From NCBI GenBank assembly GCA_017622215.1, contig JAGARO010000008.1, positions 53,002 to 117,001 of the forward strand: DNA of 64,000 nt, given 5' to 3'. Source of the stretch: Clostridia bacterium (GTDB taxonomy: Bacteria; Bacillota; Clostridia; Monoglobales; Monoglobaceae). Shown in pieces: positions 53,736 through 60,481 of the stretch; positions within the stretch are counted from its first letter, which is position 1, and each line of letters starts with the position of its first letter. The notes under the pieces are model-generated. The model made no database searches. It saw only the letters and a list, made by a program, of their open reading frames with translations, and was not told where the DNA came from. The position numbers and the translations under genes are program-made.

Positions 53736-54542
53736 ATGAAGAAAATTGACAAAAAATCAAAGAAAAAACTTGCCTTTTATCTTGTTCTGCGAATTACAAT
53801 TTTCGCAATACTTGTAGAACAGATAAGACTTCAGAATTTTCATAACGTATTTTTATGTGTACTCTCACTGGGAATATTTTTTATGCCTGCAATTGTGGAA
53901 AGGAAGTTTGATATAGAGCTTCCTGACGTTTTAGAGGCAGTCATAGTCCTTTTTGTGTTTGCAACCCTGATTTTAGGGGAGATTGAGGAGTATTATGTGA
54001 AGTTTAAATACTGGGACACAATTCTCCATACCCTAAACGGCTTTCTTATGGCAGCCATCGGCTTTTCTCTTGTGAATATACTTAATAAAAGTGAAAGGAT
54101 TCACCTTACAATGTCCCCGGGCTTTGTAGCCTTTACAGCCTTCTGTTTTTCCATGACAGTAGGAGTAATGTGGGAATTCCTTGAATTTTTTATGGATATG
54201 GTTACACAGTCCGATATGCAAAAGGACACATGGTTTCCCATTATAAGCTCTGTAAGTCTTCATCCCGAGGGAGCCAACAGCGCTGTTGCCCTGCAGGTAA
54301 AATCCCTGACAGTTGAGGGAGTTGCGGAAATAGACGGCGTTATGACACCATACCTAAAAACCTTTGAAAGCTACTTAGACCTTGGAATTTACGACACAAT
54401 GATAGATATGATAGTAAACTTTGTAGGAGCTTCAGTATTCTGTATTTTAGGTTATCTTTATAAAATAGGAAAGGGAAAAGGAAAGATTTTCCGAAACCTT
54501 GTCCCGAGATTTAAGAAGAAAAATAAGATTAACACACCTTAA
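53736..54542 (+). CDS. YjdF/DUF2238-like integral membrane protein
   Basis: A 268-residue protein with about six helices and a basic tail. The segments EEYYVKFKYWDTILHTLNGF and GVMWEFLEFF match the conserved core of the DUF2238 (YjdF) membrane family, whose function is unknown. The loop after helix 5 (about residues 155-215) is larger than usual and contains the ALQVKSLTVEGVAEIDG stretch. The GGAGGG site precedes the ATG. It is transcribed alone and ends in a bidirectional terminator. Confidence 0.7.
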   Translation: MKKIDKKSKKKLAFYLVLRITIFAILVEQIRLQNFHNVFLCVLSLGIFFMPAIVERKFDIELPDVLEAVIVLFVFATLILGEIEEYYVKFKYWDTILHTLNGFLMAAIGFSLVNILNKSERIHLTMSPGFVAFTAFCFSMTVGVMWEFLEFFMDMVTQSDMQKDTWFPIISSVSLHPEGANSAVALQVKSLTVEGVAEIDGVMTPYLKTFESYLDLGIYDTMIDMIVNFVGASVFCILGYLYKIGKGKGKIFRNLVPRFKKKNKINTP

Positions 54543-54563
54543 AATAGGTGTGTTAATTTTTTT
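54528..54563. terminator. Bidirectional terminator between the YjdF-like and MATE genes
   Basis: ATTAACACACCT and AGGTGTGTTAAT around a TAAAAT loop, followed by T7. The left arm contains the last codons of the plus-strand gene. Confidence 0.85.
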
Positions 54564-55908
54564 ATAGGGTTTTAATAAGCTTTTTATAGAGATAAACCAT
54601 TGAAATAGCAGTAACCACAAGTGAGCCGATTTCAGCAACAGGAAATGCCCACCAAACCATATTTACATTTCCTGTAAGGGACAAAAGATAAGCCACAGGA
54701 AGAAGAATTATAAGCTGTCTTATAAGCGAAACAGTAGTGGCGAGGAAACCTCGTCCCACAGCCTGAAATACTGAACAGCCCACAATACAGAATCCCGCCG
54801 CCAGCCAGCTTATTGTAATTGTGCGAAGTGCAGGAACACCGATTTTGAGCATTTCCTCCGATGCGTTAAAGCACATAAAAATTTCTTCAGGGAAAACCTG
54901 AATGGCTGTAAGTACAACAAGCATAATGCCGATAGCATAATAGATGCTGTAAAGCACAGTCTTTTCGATACGCTTTCTGTTACGGGCACCGTAGTTGTAG
55001 CCGATAATCGGAACCATGCCGTTGTTGAGACCGAAAACAGGCATAAAAGCAAAGCTCTGCACCTTGAAATATACCCCAAGAACTGCAACGGCAGTTGAAG
55101 AAAATACCATAAGAATACGGTTTAAGCTAAAGGTTGTAACAGAACCGATTGAAGCCATTACAATACTTGGAATACCAATGCCGTAGATTGGTCTGATTAT
55201 TCTCCAGGAAGGCCTGAAACCCTTGAAGTTTATAGTTATTTCCTTGTTTTTTGTAAGGTTAATTACAACTGCAAGAATCATAGCCGCAATCTGTCCCACA
55301 ACGGTGGCAACTGCAGCCCCCTTAATACCCATTTTAGGTGCACCCCAGAGGCCGAAAATAAGAATCGGGTCAAGGATAATGTTAATAATTGCACCAACTC
55401 CGTGAGTTACCATAGTGTAAATGGTTTTGCCTGTTGCCTGAAGAAGTCGTTCAAACATAATCTGTCCAAAGATGCCGAAAGAATATGCCATACAGATTAT
55501 AAGATAGTCATATCCAAGCTCGGCAATCACAGTTGATTCAGTCTGAAGATTGAAGAAAGGTCTTGCCAGGAAAATTCCTAAGATAAGGAATAAAAGGTAG
55601 TGAATAAATGCAAGAAAAATGCCGTTTGTAGCGGTCTTGCTTGCTTTTTCAGGGTCCTTTTCTCCAAGACTTCTTGAAAGGAGCGCGTTAACACCAACCC
55701 CCGCACCCACAGCCACAGCAACCATAATGTTCTGGGCGGGGAAAGCCAGGGAAACAGCGGTGAGAGCGTCCTCGCTGAGACGGGACACGAATATACTGTC
55801 CACCACGTTATAGAGTGCCTGAATGAGCATTGAAATCATAATAGGCACAGACATTGTAATAAGTAATTTGTTTATGGGCATAGTGCCCATTTTATTTTCT
55901 TTTGCCAT
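54562..55908 (-). CDS. MATE-family efflux transporter
   Basis: A 448-residue multidrug and toxin extrusion family protein with 12 helices in two homologous halves. MSVPIMISMLIQALYNVVDSIFV at the start and GYNYGARNRKRI in the second half are typical of the DinF/NorM-like bacterial group. It exchanges cations or protons for drug-like or natural substrates. The ATG overlaps the SGNH esterase stop (TAATG), making it the last gene of a three-gene operon with carbohydrate enzymes. That link could reflect export of a breakdown product, but this is inference. Confidence 0.92.
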   Translation of the reverse strand: MAKENKMGTMPINKLLITMSVPIMISMLIQALYNVVDSIFVSRLSEDALTAVSLAFPAQNIMVAVAVGAGVGVNALLSRSLGEKDPEKASKTATNGIFLAFIHYLLFLILGIFLARPFFNLQTESTVIAELGYDYLIICMAYSFGIFGQIMFERLLQATGKTIYTMVTHGVGAIINIILDPILIFGLWGAPKMGIKGAAVATVVGQIAAMILAVVINLTKNKEITINFKGFRPSWRIIRPIYGIGIPSIVMASIGSVTTFSLNRILMVFSSTAVAVLGVYFKVQSFAFMPVFGLNNGMVPIIGYNYGARNRKRIEKTVLYSIYYAIGIMLVVLTAIQVFPEEIFMCFNASEEMLKIGVPALRTITISWLAAGFCIVGCSVFQAVGRGFLATTVSLIRQLIILLPVAYLLSLTGNVNMVWWAFPVAEIGSLVVTAISMVYLYKKLIKTL

Positions 55909-56885
55909 TATAAACCAAATCTTTCTTTAAGTATTGCTGAAAGCTTCTCTGCCACAGTTCTGTGCCCTGTTCTGTCAGGGTGAATAGGCTCAGGAGAAAT
56001 CCAGCCTTTAGTGCCGATATAGAAAATATCAGTGTTGTTTTTCTCGTTGTATTCTTTGATGATTTTTTCAATAATCTCGTCAAATACACCGCAGAAAGGA
56101 GTAAGGGCGATAAGCTTTGAAGTGGGATTTTTCTCACGGATTACGTCTAAAGCGCCGATATATTCCTTTTCAAAAAGGTCAAGTGGTGCAAATCTGTCGT
56201 TTGTACCGTGATTGAACACAATATAGTCAGGGCTTTTGTAGGTAACAGGAGCGCCTGAGAAATTAAATGGATAAGCTTCGGAGGCCTTTGGTACCCAGCC
56301 ACAGCCCCCGTGTGTTACACCGACAGCACCATAGCCCATAATGTATGGTCTTAAGTTGAGGTTTTGCGCTGTAAGATAAGCGTAGGTTGCGGTAGCGTCG
56401 TCCTGCAAAGGTCTGTCCTTCTGGTCGTCAGTATGAAAGCGTCTGTTCTCGTCGATAACAACACCCTCTGTAATGGAATCCCCTACGAATTCAATAGTTT
56501 TTCTGTTGTCTTCAGGGAGAGGGAGAAGCTCTCTGTCGATTTCAATGCCAACAAGGATAAATGCACTTTCAAGACGCCAAGACCATCTTGACTGCATTTC
56601 CATAGCACCCTTTGAAATGATTTTTACGTGATGAGGCTTGCCGTCAGCAAATTCAAAACGCATATATCTGTCAATAGGAGTTTCAACCTTGTATGTATCG
56701 TCAAAAATTACGTAGAGATGAGGACGTGGGTAGCCAACTTCAGTAGTGTCAAAGTGAAGCACGAACTCAGACGCGTCAGTCATAAATTCAAGGTAACTGC
56801 CCTGTGCTGTAGAAACAGCACGGTGTTCATCTTCTTTCCAGCGTCCTGTATATCTTATATTTTTATCTCCTGCATAAATAAACAT
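55908..56885 (-). CDS. SGNH-hydrolase carbohydrate esterase, CE2-like
   Basis: A 325-residue esterase. The N-terminal CE2-type beta-sandwich (about 1-110, RYTGRW start) is followed by an SGNH domain with GDSITEG, the GGCGW block and NHGTND. The last block reads EPIHP, so the catalytic Asp is replaced by Glu, as in enzymes that rely on a Ser-His dyad. There is no signal peptide. It sits between the beta-helix enzyme gene (17 bases upstream) and MATE, which suggests deacetylation of oligosaccharides generated by the neighbouring enzyme. Confidence 0.85.
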   Translation of the reverse strand: MFIYAGDKNIRYTGRWKEDEHRAVSTAQGSYLEFMTDASEFVLHFDTTEVGYPRPHLYVIFDDTYKVETPIDRYMRFEFADGKPHHVKIISKGAMEMQSRWSWRLESAFILVGIEIDRELLPLPEDNRKTIEFVGDSITEGVVIDENRRFHTDDQKDRPLQDDATATYAYLTAQNLNLRPYIMGYGAVGVTHGGCGWVPKASEAYPFNFSGAPVTYKSPDYIVFNHGTNDRFAPLDLFEKEYIGALDVIREKNPTSKLIALTPFCGVFDEIIEKIIKEYNEKNNTDIFYIGTKGWISPEPIHPDRTGHRTVAEKLSAILKERFGL

Positions 56886-56902
56886 AATATGCCTCCTAAG
56901 TT

Positions 56903-58270
56903 TTAGTCTAATAACTTAATGTTTTTGATAGTGCCTTTGCCTGTGGCAGTTCCATCATTGTAGATGTCGTTAAAAACTATTTCGTGAATGTAGTTTTCGG
57001 TATTTTCAGGGCTAACCTTTACGTTTTTAAGATAGATATTTTCAACTGTGCAGTTAATGTATGGGTCAAAAAATTCAGATTCCCAAGCTCTTACTGATTT
57101 GGGGCCGACACAAGCTAAGAATGACATGGGAAATTCGTCTCTGTGGAGAGTGATGTCAATGTTTTCAAAGTATAAATTTCCAATGTTCGCACCAATTTCA
57201 AAACCTGCAATACTGCCTGTTACAGGGTCTGACTCAAGATATTCGCGAACCTTGTCGATAGGCTCTGTAAGATCAATTACAATGTCCTCAAAATAGATGT
57301 TGTCCCCTGAACCTACGTCCCCTTTTTCGGGGGATTCAGTAAGTTTGTAACGAGGGGTCTGGAAATAGAGTTTGAAGGTTTTAATTCCTCGTACAGTCTT
57401 AATAACTGCGTCATTAAGTGAGCAGTCAACAGCATCTCCGTTGTTGTAATAGTATGTACCAGGCTCAATTCGCATAGCCTTGTAGCCACTTTCAGGATAT
57501 AAGTTAAGGTCTTCGCACCATACAGTTTTAATTGGGCCGAAATCAACAGAAGAATCCTGCCAATCATACATATTGAGGGCAACCAGGTCGTCTCCTACAT
57601 GGCCTTCAACGTGGTTTATGTAGATACATTCTGTGTTTCCGTTTATGTGAATTCCGTCTGCGTAACAGCTTTCAAATTTAATGTTGCGAATTACAACATT
57701 TTTAACGTTTCCCATCTGTATTCCGAAACCGCCTGCGTGTGAGAATGTGAGGTTTTCAAGGATAAGATTTTCAATGTTGTTAAAAAACATACAGGTAGAA
57801 ACGCCATAGAAAGTTCTGTTTTCGTCGTACATTCCAGAACTGCCGTAGCCTTTTCTTGATTCATGTTCTTCTTCCCACTTTCCCCCGTAAATATGGATGT
57901 TTTTGTCGGGATTCTGGAAAGTTTCTTTTTTGTGAGTGCCGTCTTCATTGTTTTCGTTTCTGAAAAGGAGTGTTTTTGTGCCCTTTTTTAATCGGATACA
58001 AGCTCCGTCCTCTGCTTCAATGTATCTGTCAGAAGGGATTAAAACAGGCTTGTCTATGTAGTATGGCGTATCTGTTGCAGGAATAAGAATATGTTCATTC
58101 TCCTTTATAGCTGCGGAGAATGCCTCGGTCCAGATTTCCCTGCCTTCTTCGTCTGTATAGACAAGGTTTGAGTAGTTTGTGACAGAAACGCTGTCAGTAT
58201 CCTTTTTTGAATTATGATACACAGCCTCCATCATAGAGGTTGTTTTTTTAAATATTTCATTTTTTGTCAT
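56903..58270 (-). CDS. GH28-like right-handed beta-helix enzyme
   Basis: A 455-residue parallel beta-helix protein of the polygalacturonase/pectate-lyase superfamily. The conserved YADGIHING and GHVGDDLVAL motifs provide the three aspartates of GH28, but I do not see the GHG motif, and the RIK is only partly matched (MRIEPG). Activity could thus be GH28-like on an unusual uronide or galactoside. There is no signal peptide from the ATG at 58270, which follows GGAGATG and lies after the promoter; the longer frame begins upstream of the promoter's transcript. First gene of the operon with an esterase and MATE. Confidence 0.8.
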   Translation of the reverse strand: MTKNEIFKKTTSMMEAVYHNSKKDTDSVSVTNYSNLVYTDEEGREIWTEAFSAAIKENEHILIPATDTPYYIDKPVLIPSDRYIEAEDGACIRLKKGTKTLLFRNENNEDGTHKKETFQNPDKNIHIYGGKWEEEHESRKGYGSSGMYDENRTFYGVSTCMFFNNIENLILENLTFSHAGGFGIQMGNVKNVVIRNIKFESCYADGIHINGNTECIYINHVEGHVGDDLVALNMYDWQDSSVDFGPIKTVWCEDLNLYPESGYKAMRIEPGTYYYNNGDAVDCSLNDAVIKTVRGIKTFKLYFQTPRYKLTESPEKGDVGSGDNIYFEDIVIDLTEPIDKVREYLESDPVTGSIAGFEIGANIGNLYFENIDITLHRDEFPMSFLACVGPKSVRAWESEFFDPYINCTVENIYLKNVKVSPENTENYIHEIVFNDIYNDGTATGKGTIKNIKLLD

Positions 58271-58319
58271 TTTAATCATCTCCATGGAATTGTAAACTAA
58301 AATTATAAAAGTTGTAACC

Positions 58320-58348
58320 ATTATAGCATTATAAAATTTATAATTCAA
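58320..58348 (-). promoter_or_regulatory. Promoter of the beta-helix-esterase-MATE operon
   Basis: TTGAAT-17 bp-TATAAT with an extended TG before the -10, on the minus strand. It shows that the start at 58270 is the real one. Confidence 0.8.
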
Positions 58349-58370
58349 TACCTAAACAGTTTTTACTGTG

Positions 58371-58399
58371 TTGCAATCCCAACTTTTTTGTGATATAAT
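58371..58399 (+). promoter_or_regulatory. Promoter of the AAEX-family exchanger
   Basis: TTGCAA-17 bp-TATAAT, about 42 bases before the ATG. Confidence 0.7.
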
Positions 58400-58440
58400 T
58401 TGTTTTATTATAAGGAAAACAACCGAAAAGAGGTTTTTAT

Positions 58441-59697
58441 ATGAACTTGTTTGGCGGAGTTGTATCTCTAACAGGGGTCGGCTTCTTTATGTTCTGCCTT
58501 TTCGCAGTCATCTTCACGGGACTTGCGCTGGGACGGGTAAAAATTAAGGGAATAGCTTTAGGCGACGCAGGAGTTTTTGTTATGGCGCTCCTTTTCGGAG
58601 CTTTTTTCTATCCCTCTCTGGAAAGTCAGCTTTCTGTAAAGGGCGCATATAACGTAACTTTAGCTGAAAATGCCCTTGAAATAATTGAAACATTGGGACT
58701 TTGCTTTTTCGCAACCTCAATCGGTTTTATTGCAGGCCCGAATTTCATTGAAAATATGAAGAAAAATTGCAAATCTTTTGTAGCTCTTGGAATTACCTTG
58801 ATTTTTCTCGGCGGAATGTCAGCTGTACTCTGTATTTTTATCGGAAGAACAATAGGTTTTGGCGGTTCAATCAAGGAGGCAGAGGGCTTTACAGCTATGA
58901 TTTCAGGTCTTATGTCAGGGGCGCTGACTTCTACACCTGCCTTTTCAGCGGCAAAAGCCACAGTCCTTGAAAAATACAGGTCCCTGGTTTCCGTGGGATA
59001 TGGAATTGCTTATATTTACGGCGTAATCGCAAAGGTGCTCTTTGTCCAGCTGATACCGAAAATTACAAAGGCAGATATGGAAGAGGAAAGACGGAAGATT
59101 GCAATAAATAATCTGTCGAATCGAAAAACAGACAAAAACCTGTTAAACCTTGATAAAAACGGCATCGGAGTTTTCGCCCTTGCAGTTTTCATCGGTGCAT
59201 TAGTGGGCAGAATAAGAGTGCCGATGTCCTCGGAGGGACTTGAGGGAACATGTTTTTCTCTTACAACCACAGGCGGTTGTATGCTGACAGCCCTGGTTTT
59301 AAGCCATTTCGGAAGAATTGGAAAGCTGAATTTACGCCCTGACGCCAATGCCTTAAGACTTTTCAGGGAATTAGGACTGGTTTTCTTCCTGATAGGCGCA
59401 GGAATCCCTGGCGGAGCAGAGTTTTCGGCAAATTTCGACCCGATGTACTTTGTTTACGGTATGATAATGACAACTCTCCCACTTATTACAGGCTATCTTT
59501 TCGCAAAATATGTGTTGAAAATGGATATGCTTAATATTTTAGGCGCAATCACAGGCGGAATGACAAGTACTCCGGCTCTGGGAACGCTGATGGATGTAGC
59601 AGGCACAGAGGATGTAACCTATGCCTACGCTGCAACCTACCCAATCGCCCTGATAGCGGTAGTCCTGGTGTCCCAGTTTATAATAATTTTGTTCTAA
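58441..59697 (+). CDS. AAEX-family (Asp:Ala exchanger-like) membrane transporter
   Basis: A 418-residue transporter with about ten helices in two homologous halves. Each half carries a GxxSGxLTSTPA-type motif (GLMSGALTSTPAF and GAITGGMTSTPAL), the signature of the aspartate:alanine exchanger family. It lacks the TrkA-C domains of full-length YidE/YbjL/AspT proteins (about 550 residues), so it is a short form. The substrate is not known. It is monocistronic, with its own promoter and terminator. Confidence 0.85.
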   Translation: MNLFGGVVSLTGVGFFMFCLFAVIFTGLALGRVKIKGIALGDAGVFVMALLFGAFFYPSLESQLSVKGAYNVTLAENALEIIETLGLCFFATSIGFIAGPNFIENMKKNCKSFVALGITLIFLGGMSAVLCIFIGRTIGFGGSIKEAEGFTAMISGLMSGALTSTPAFSAAKATVLEKYRSLVSVGYGIAYIYGVIAKVLFVQLIPKITKADMEEERRKIAINNLSNRKTDKNLLNLDKNGIGVFALAVFIGALVGRIRVPMSSEGLEGTCFSLTTTGGCMLTALVLSHFGRIGKLNLRPDANALRLFRELGLVFFLIGAGIPGGAEFSANFDPMYFVYGMIMTTLPLITGYLFAKYVLKMDMLNILGAITGGMTSTPALGTLMDVAGTEDVTYAYAATYPIALIAVVLVSQFIIILF

Positions 59698-59702
59698 AAC
59701 AA

Positions 59703-59730
59703 AAAAGCACTCAGAATGAGTGCTTTTATT
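59703..59730 (+). terminator. Rho-independent terminator of the exchanger gene
   Basis: AAAAGCACTC-AGAAT-GAGTGCTTTT, with a modest T run. Confidence 0.82.
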
Positions 59731-59765
59731 ATGAGAGAGCAGAACTATAGAGATATTTATGTTTA

Positions 59766-59917
59766 AGTGATATTCCAACTTCGTTGGAGTGATATTGAAA
59801 CCTTTCGGTTTCAGTGATATTATATTTGCCTTTGAACTGTGCGAAGCACAATATCACTCGGCACAAGCCGAATATAGCTGCGTAGCAATATAACTTGCCA
59901 AAGGCAAATATATACTG
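59766..59917. repeat. Array of short hairpins separated by AGTGATATT/AATATCACT spacers
   Basis: Three AGTGATATT spacers (59766, 59788, 59813) separate hairpins CCAAC-TTC-GTTGG and GAAACC-TTTC-GGTTTC. Then the spacers invert to AATATCACT, AATATAGCT and AATATAACT (59850, 59871, 59887) around GTGC-GAA-GCAC, CGGC-ACAA-GCCG, TGC-GTA-GCA and TTGCC-AAA-GGCAA. A perfect 13-base inverted pair (59822-59834 and 59899-59911) could close the right half into a multibranch loop. Short minus-strand frames across it are not genes. Confidence 0.75.
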
Positions 59918-59945
59918 AAAAAGACATCCGATTGGATGTCTTTTT
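59918..59945 (-). terminator. Terminator of tRNA-Leu
   Basis: AAAAAGACATCC-GATT-GGATGTCTTTTT, one base beyond the tRNA CCA end on the minus strand. Confidence 0.88.
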
Positions 59946-59946
59946 C

Positions 59947-60033
59947 TGGTGCCGGTGGTGGGGGTCGAACCCACACGATGTTGCCATCACGGGATTTTGA
60001 GTCCCGCGCGTCTGCCAATTCCACCACACCGGC
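59947..60033 (-). tRNA. tRNA-Leu(CAA)
   Basis: An 87-base type II tRNA on the minus strand: acceptor GCCGGTG/CACCGGC, D-loop AATTGG, anticodon stem CGGGA/TCCCG with loop CTCAAAA (anticodon CAA, reading UUG), long variable arm and GTTCGACCC T arm. CCA is encoded. Confidence 0.96.
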
Positions 60034-60045
60034 CCGACAAAACAC

Positions 60046-60074
60046 AGTATATCACATAAAAAATGATATTTCAA
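60046..60074 (-). promoter_or_regulatory. Promoter of tRNA-Leu
   Basis: TTGAAA-17 bp-TATACT on the minus strand, a few bases upstream of the tRNA 5' end. Confidence 0.75.
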
Positions 60075-60206
60075 GTGGTTTGGAAGAAAAAATGGTATAA
60101 ATATTGACTGTTGGAAATCACTATGTTATATTATATATAATATATATTAATAAGGAAGAAACTCCTTTTTGAATTAAAAAAAATTAAAAAAATTAATAAA
60201 AATACC

Positions 60207-60235
60207 TTGACAGAATAGCCGGAAAGTATTAAAAT
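60207..60235 (+). promoter_or_regulatory. Distal promoter (P1) of the SLH gene
   Basis: TTGACA-17 bp-TAAAAT, giving a leader of about 240 bases. Confidence 0.7.
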
Positions 60236-60251
60236 ATACAGGTCGGTCTAT

Positions 60252-60272
60252 GGGTTTTTGCGTCAAAAACCC
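60252..60272 (+). ncRNA. Hairpin in the P1 leader of the SLH gene
   Basis: GGGTTTTTG-CGT-CAAAAACCC forms a nine-pair stem with a three-base loop shortly after the P1 start, and TACAG/CTGTA could extend it. It may protect the 5' end of a stable mRNA. There is no T run, so it is not a standard terminator. Confidence 0.5.
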
Positions 60273-60362
60273 TGTAAATACGGCGTTTTTGCTGTAATTT
60301 TGTCCTAGTGTTAACAGAAAATATCAGTATTGTTACATTTTTATTACATATTAAATTTTCTG

Positions 60363-60391
60363 TTGACATATAAAAAATTATAGTATATAAT
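60363..60391 (+). promoter_or_regulatory. Proximal promoter (P2) of the SLH gene
   Basis: A perfect TTGACA-17 bp-TATAAT, about 90 bases before the start. The AAGGAGG ribosome site is at 60466-60472. Confidence 0.88.
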
Positions 60392-60481
60392 CAAGGTAAG
60401 TTAAAGGGGAATAGTCCGTCTTTAACTGCATTCAAATTTGTAAAAAAAATTAAATATATATTATTAAGGAGGAATTGAGAC

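Noticed and set aside
59766..59917. CRISPR array
   Set aside because: The short units (about 22 bases) are hairpins with conserved spacers and variable stems, not direct repeats of 28-37 bases with unique spacers. No cas genes are present.
59539..60074. Several minus-strand frames of 60-85 codons
   Set aside because: They cross the hairpin array, tRNA-Leu and its promoter, and have no ribosome sites.
60236..60362. Possible c-di-GMP riboswitch in the SLH leader
   Set aside because: The leader has a simple stem (GGGTTTTTG/CAAAAACCC) but none of the conserved core of c-di-GMP-I or -II classes that I could see.
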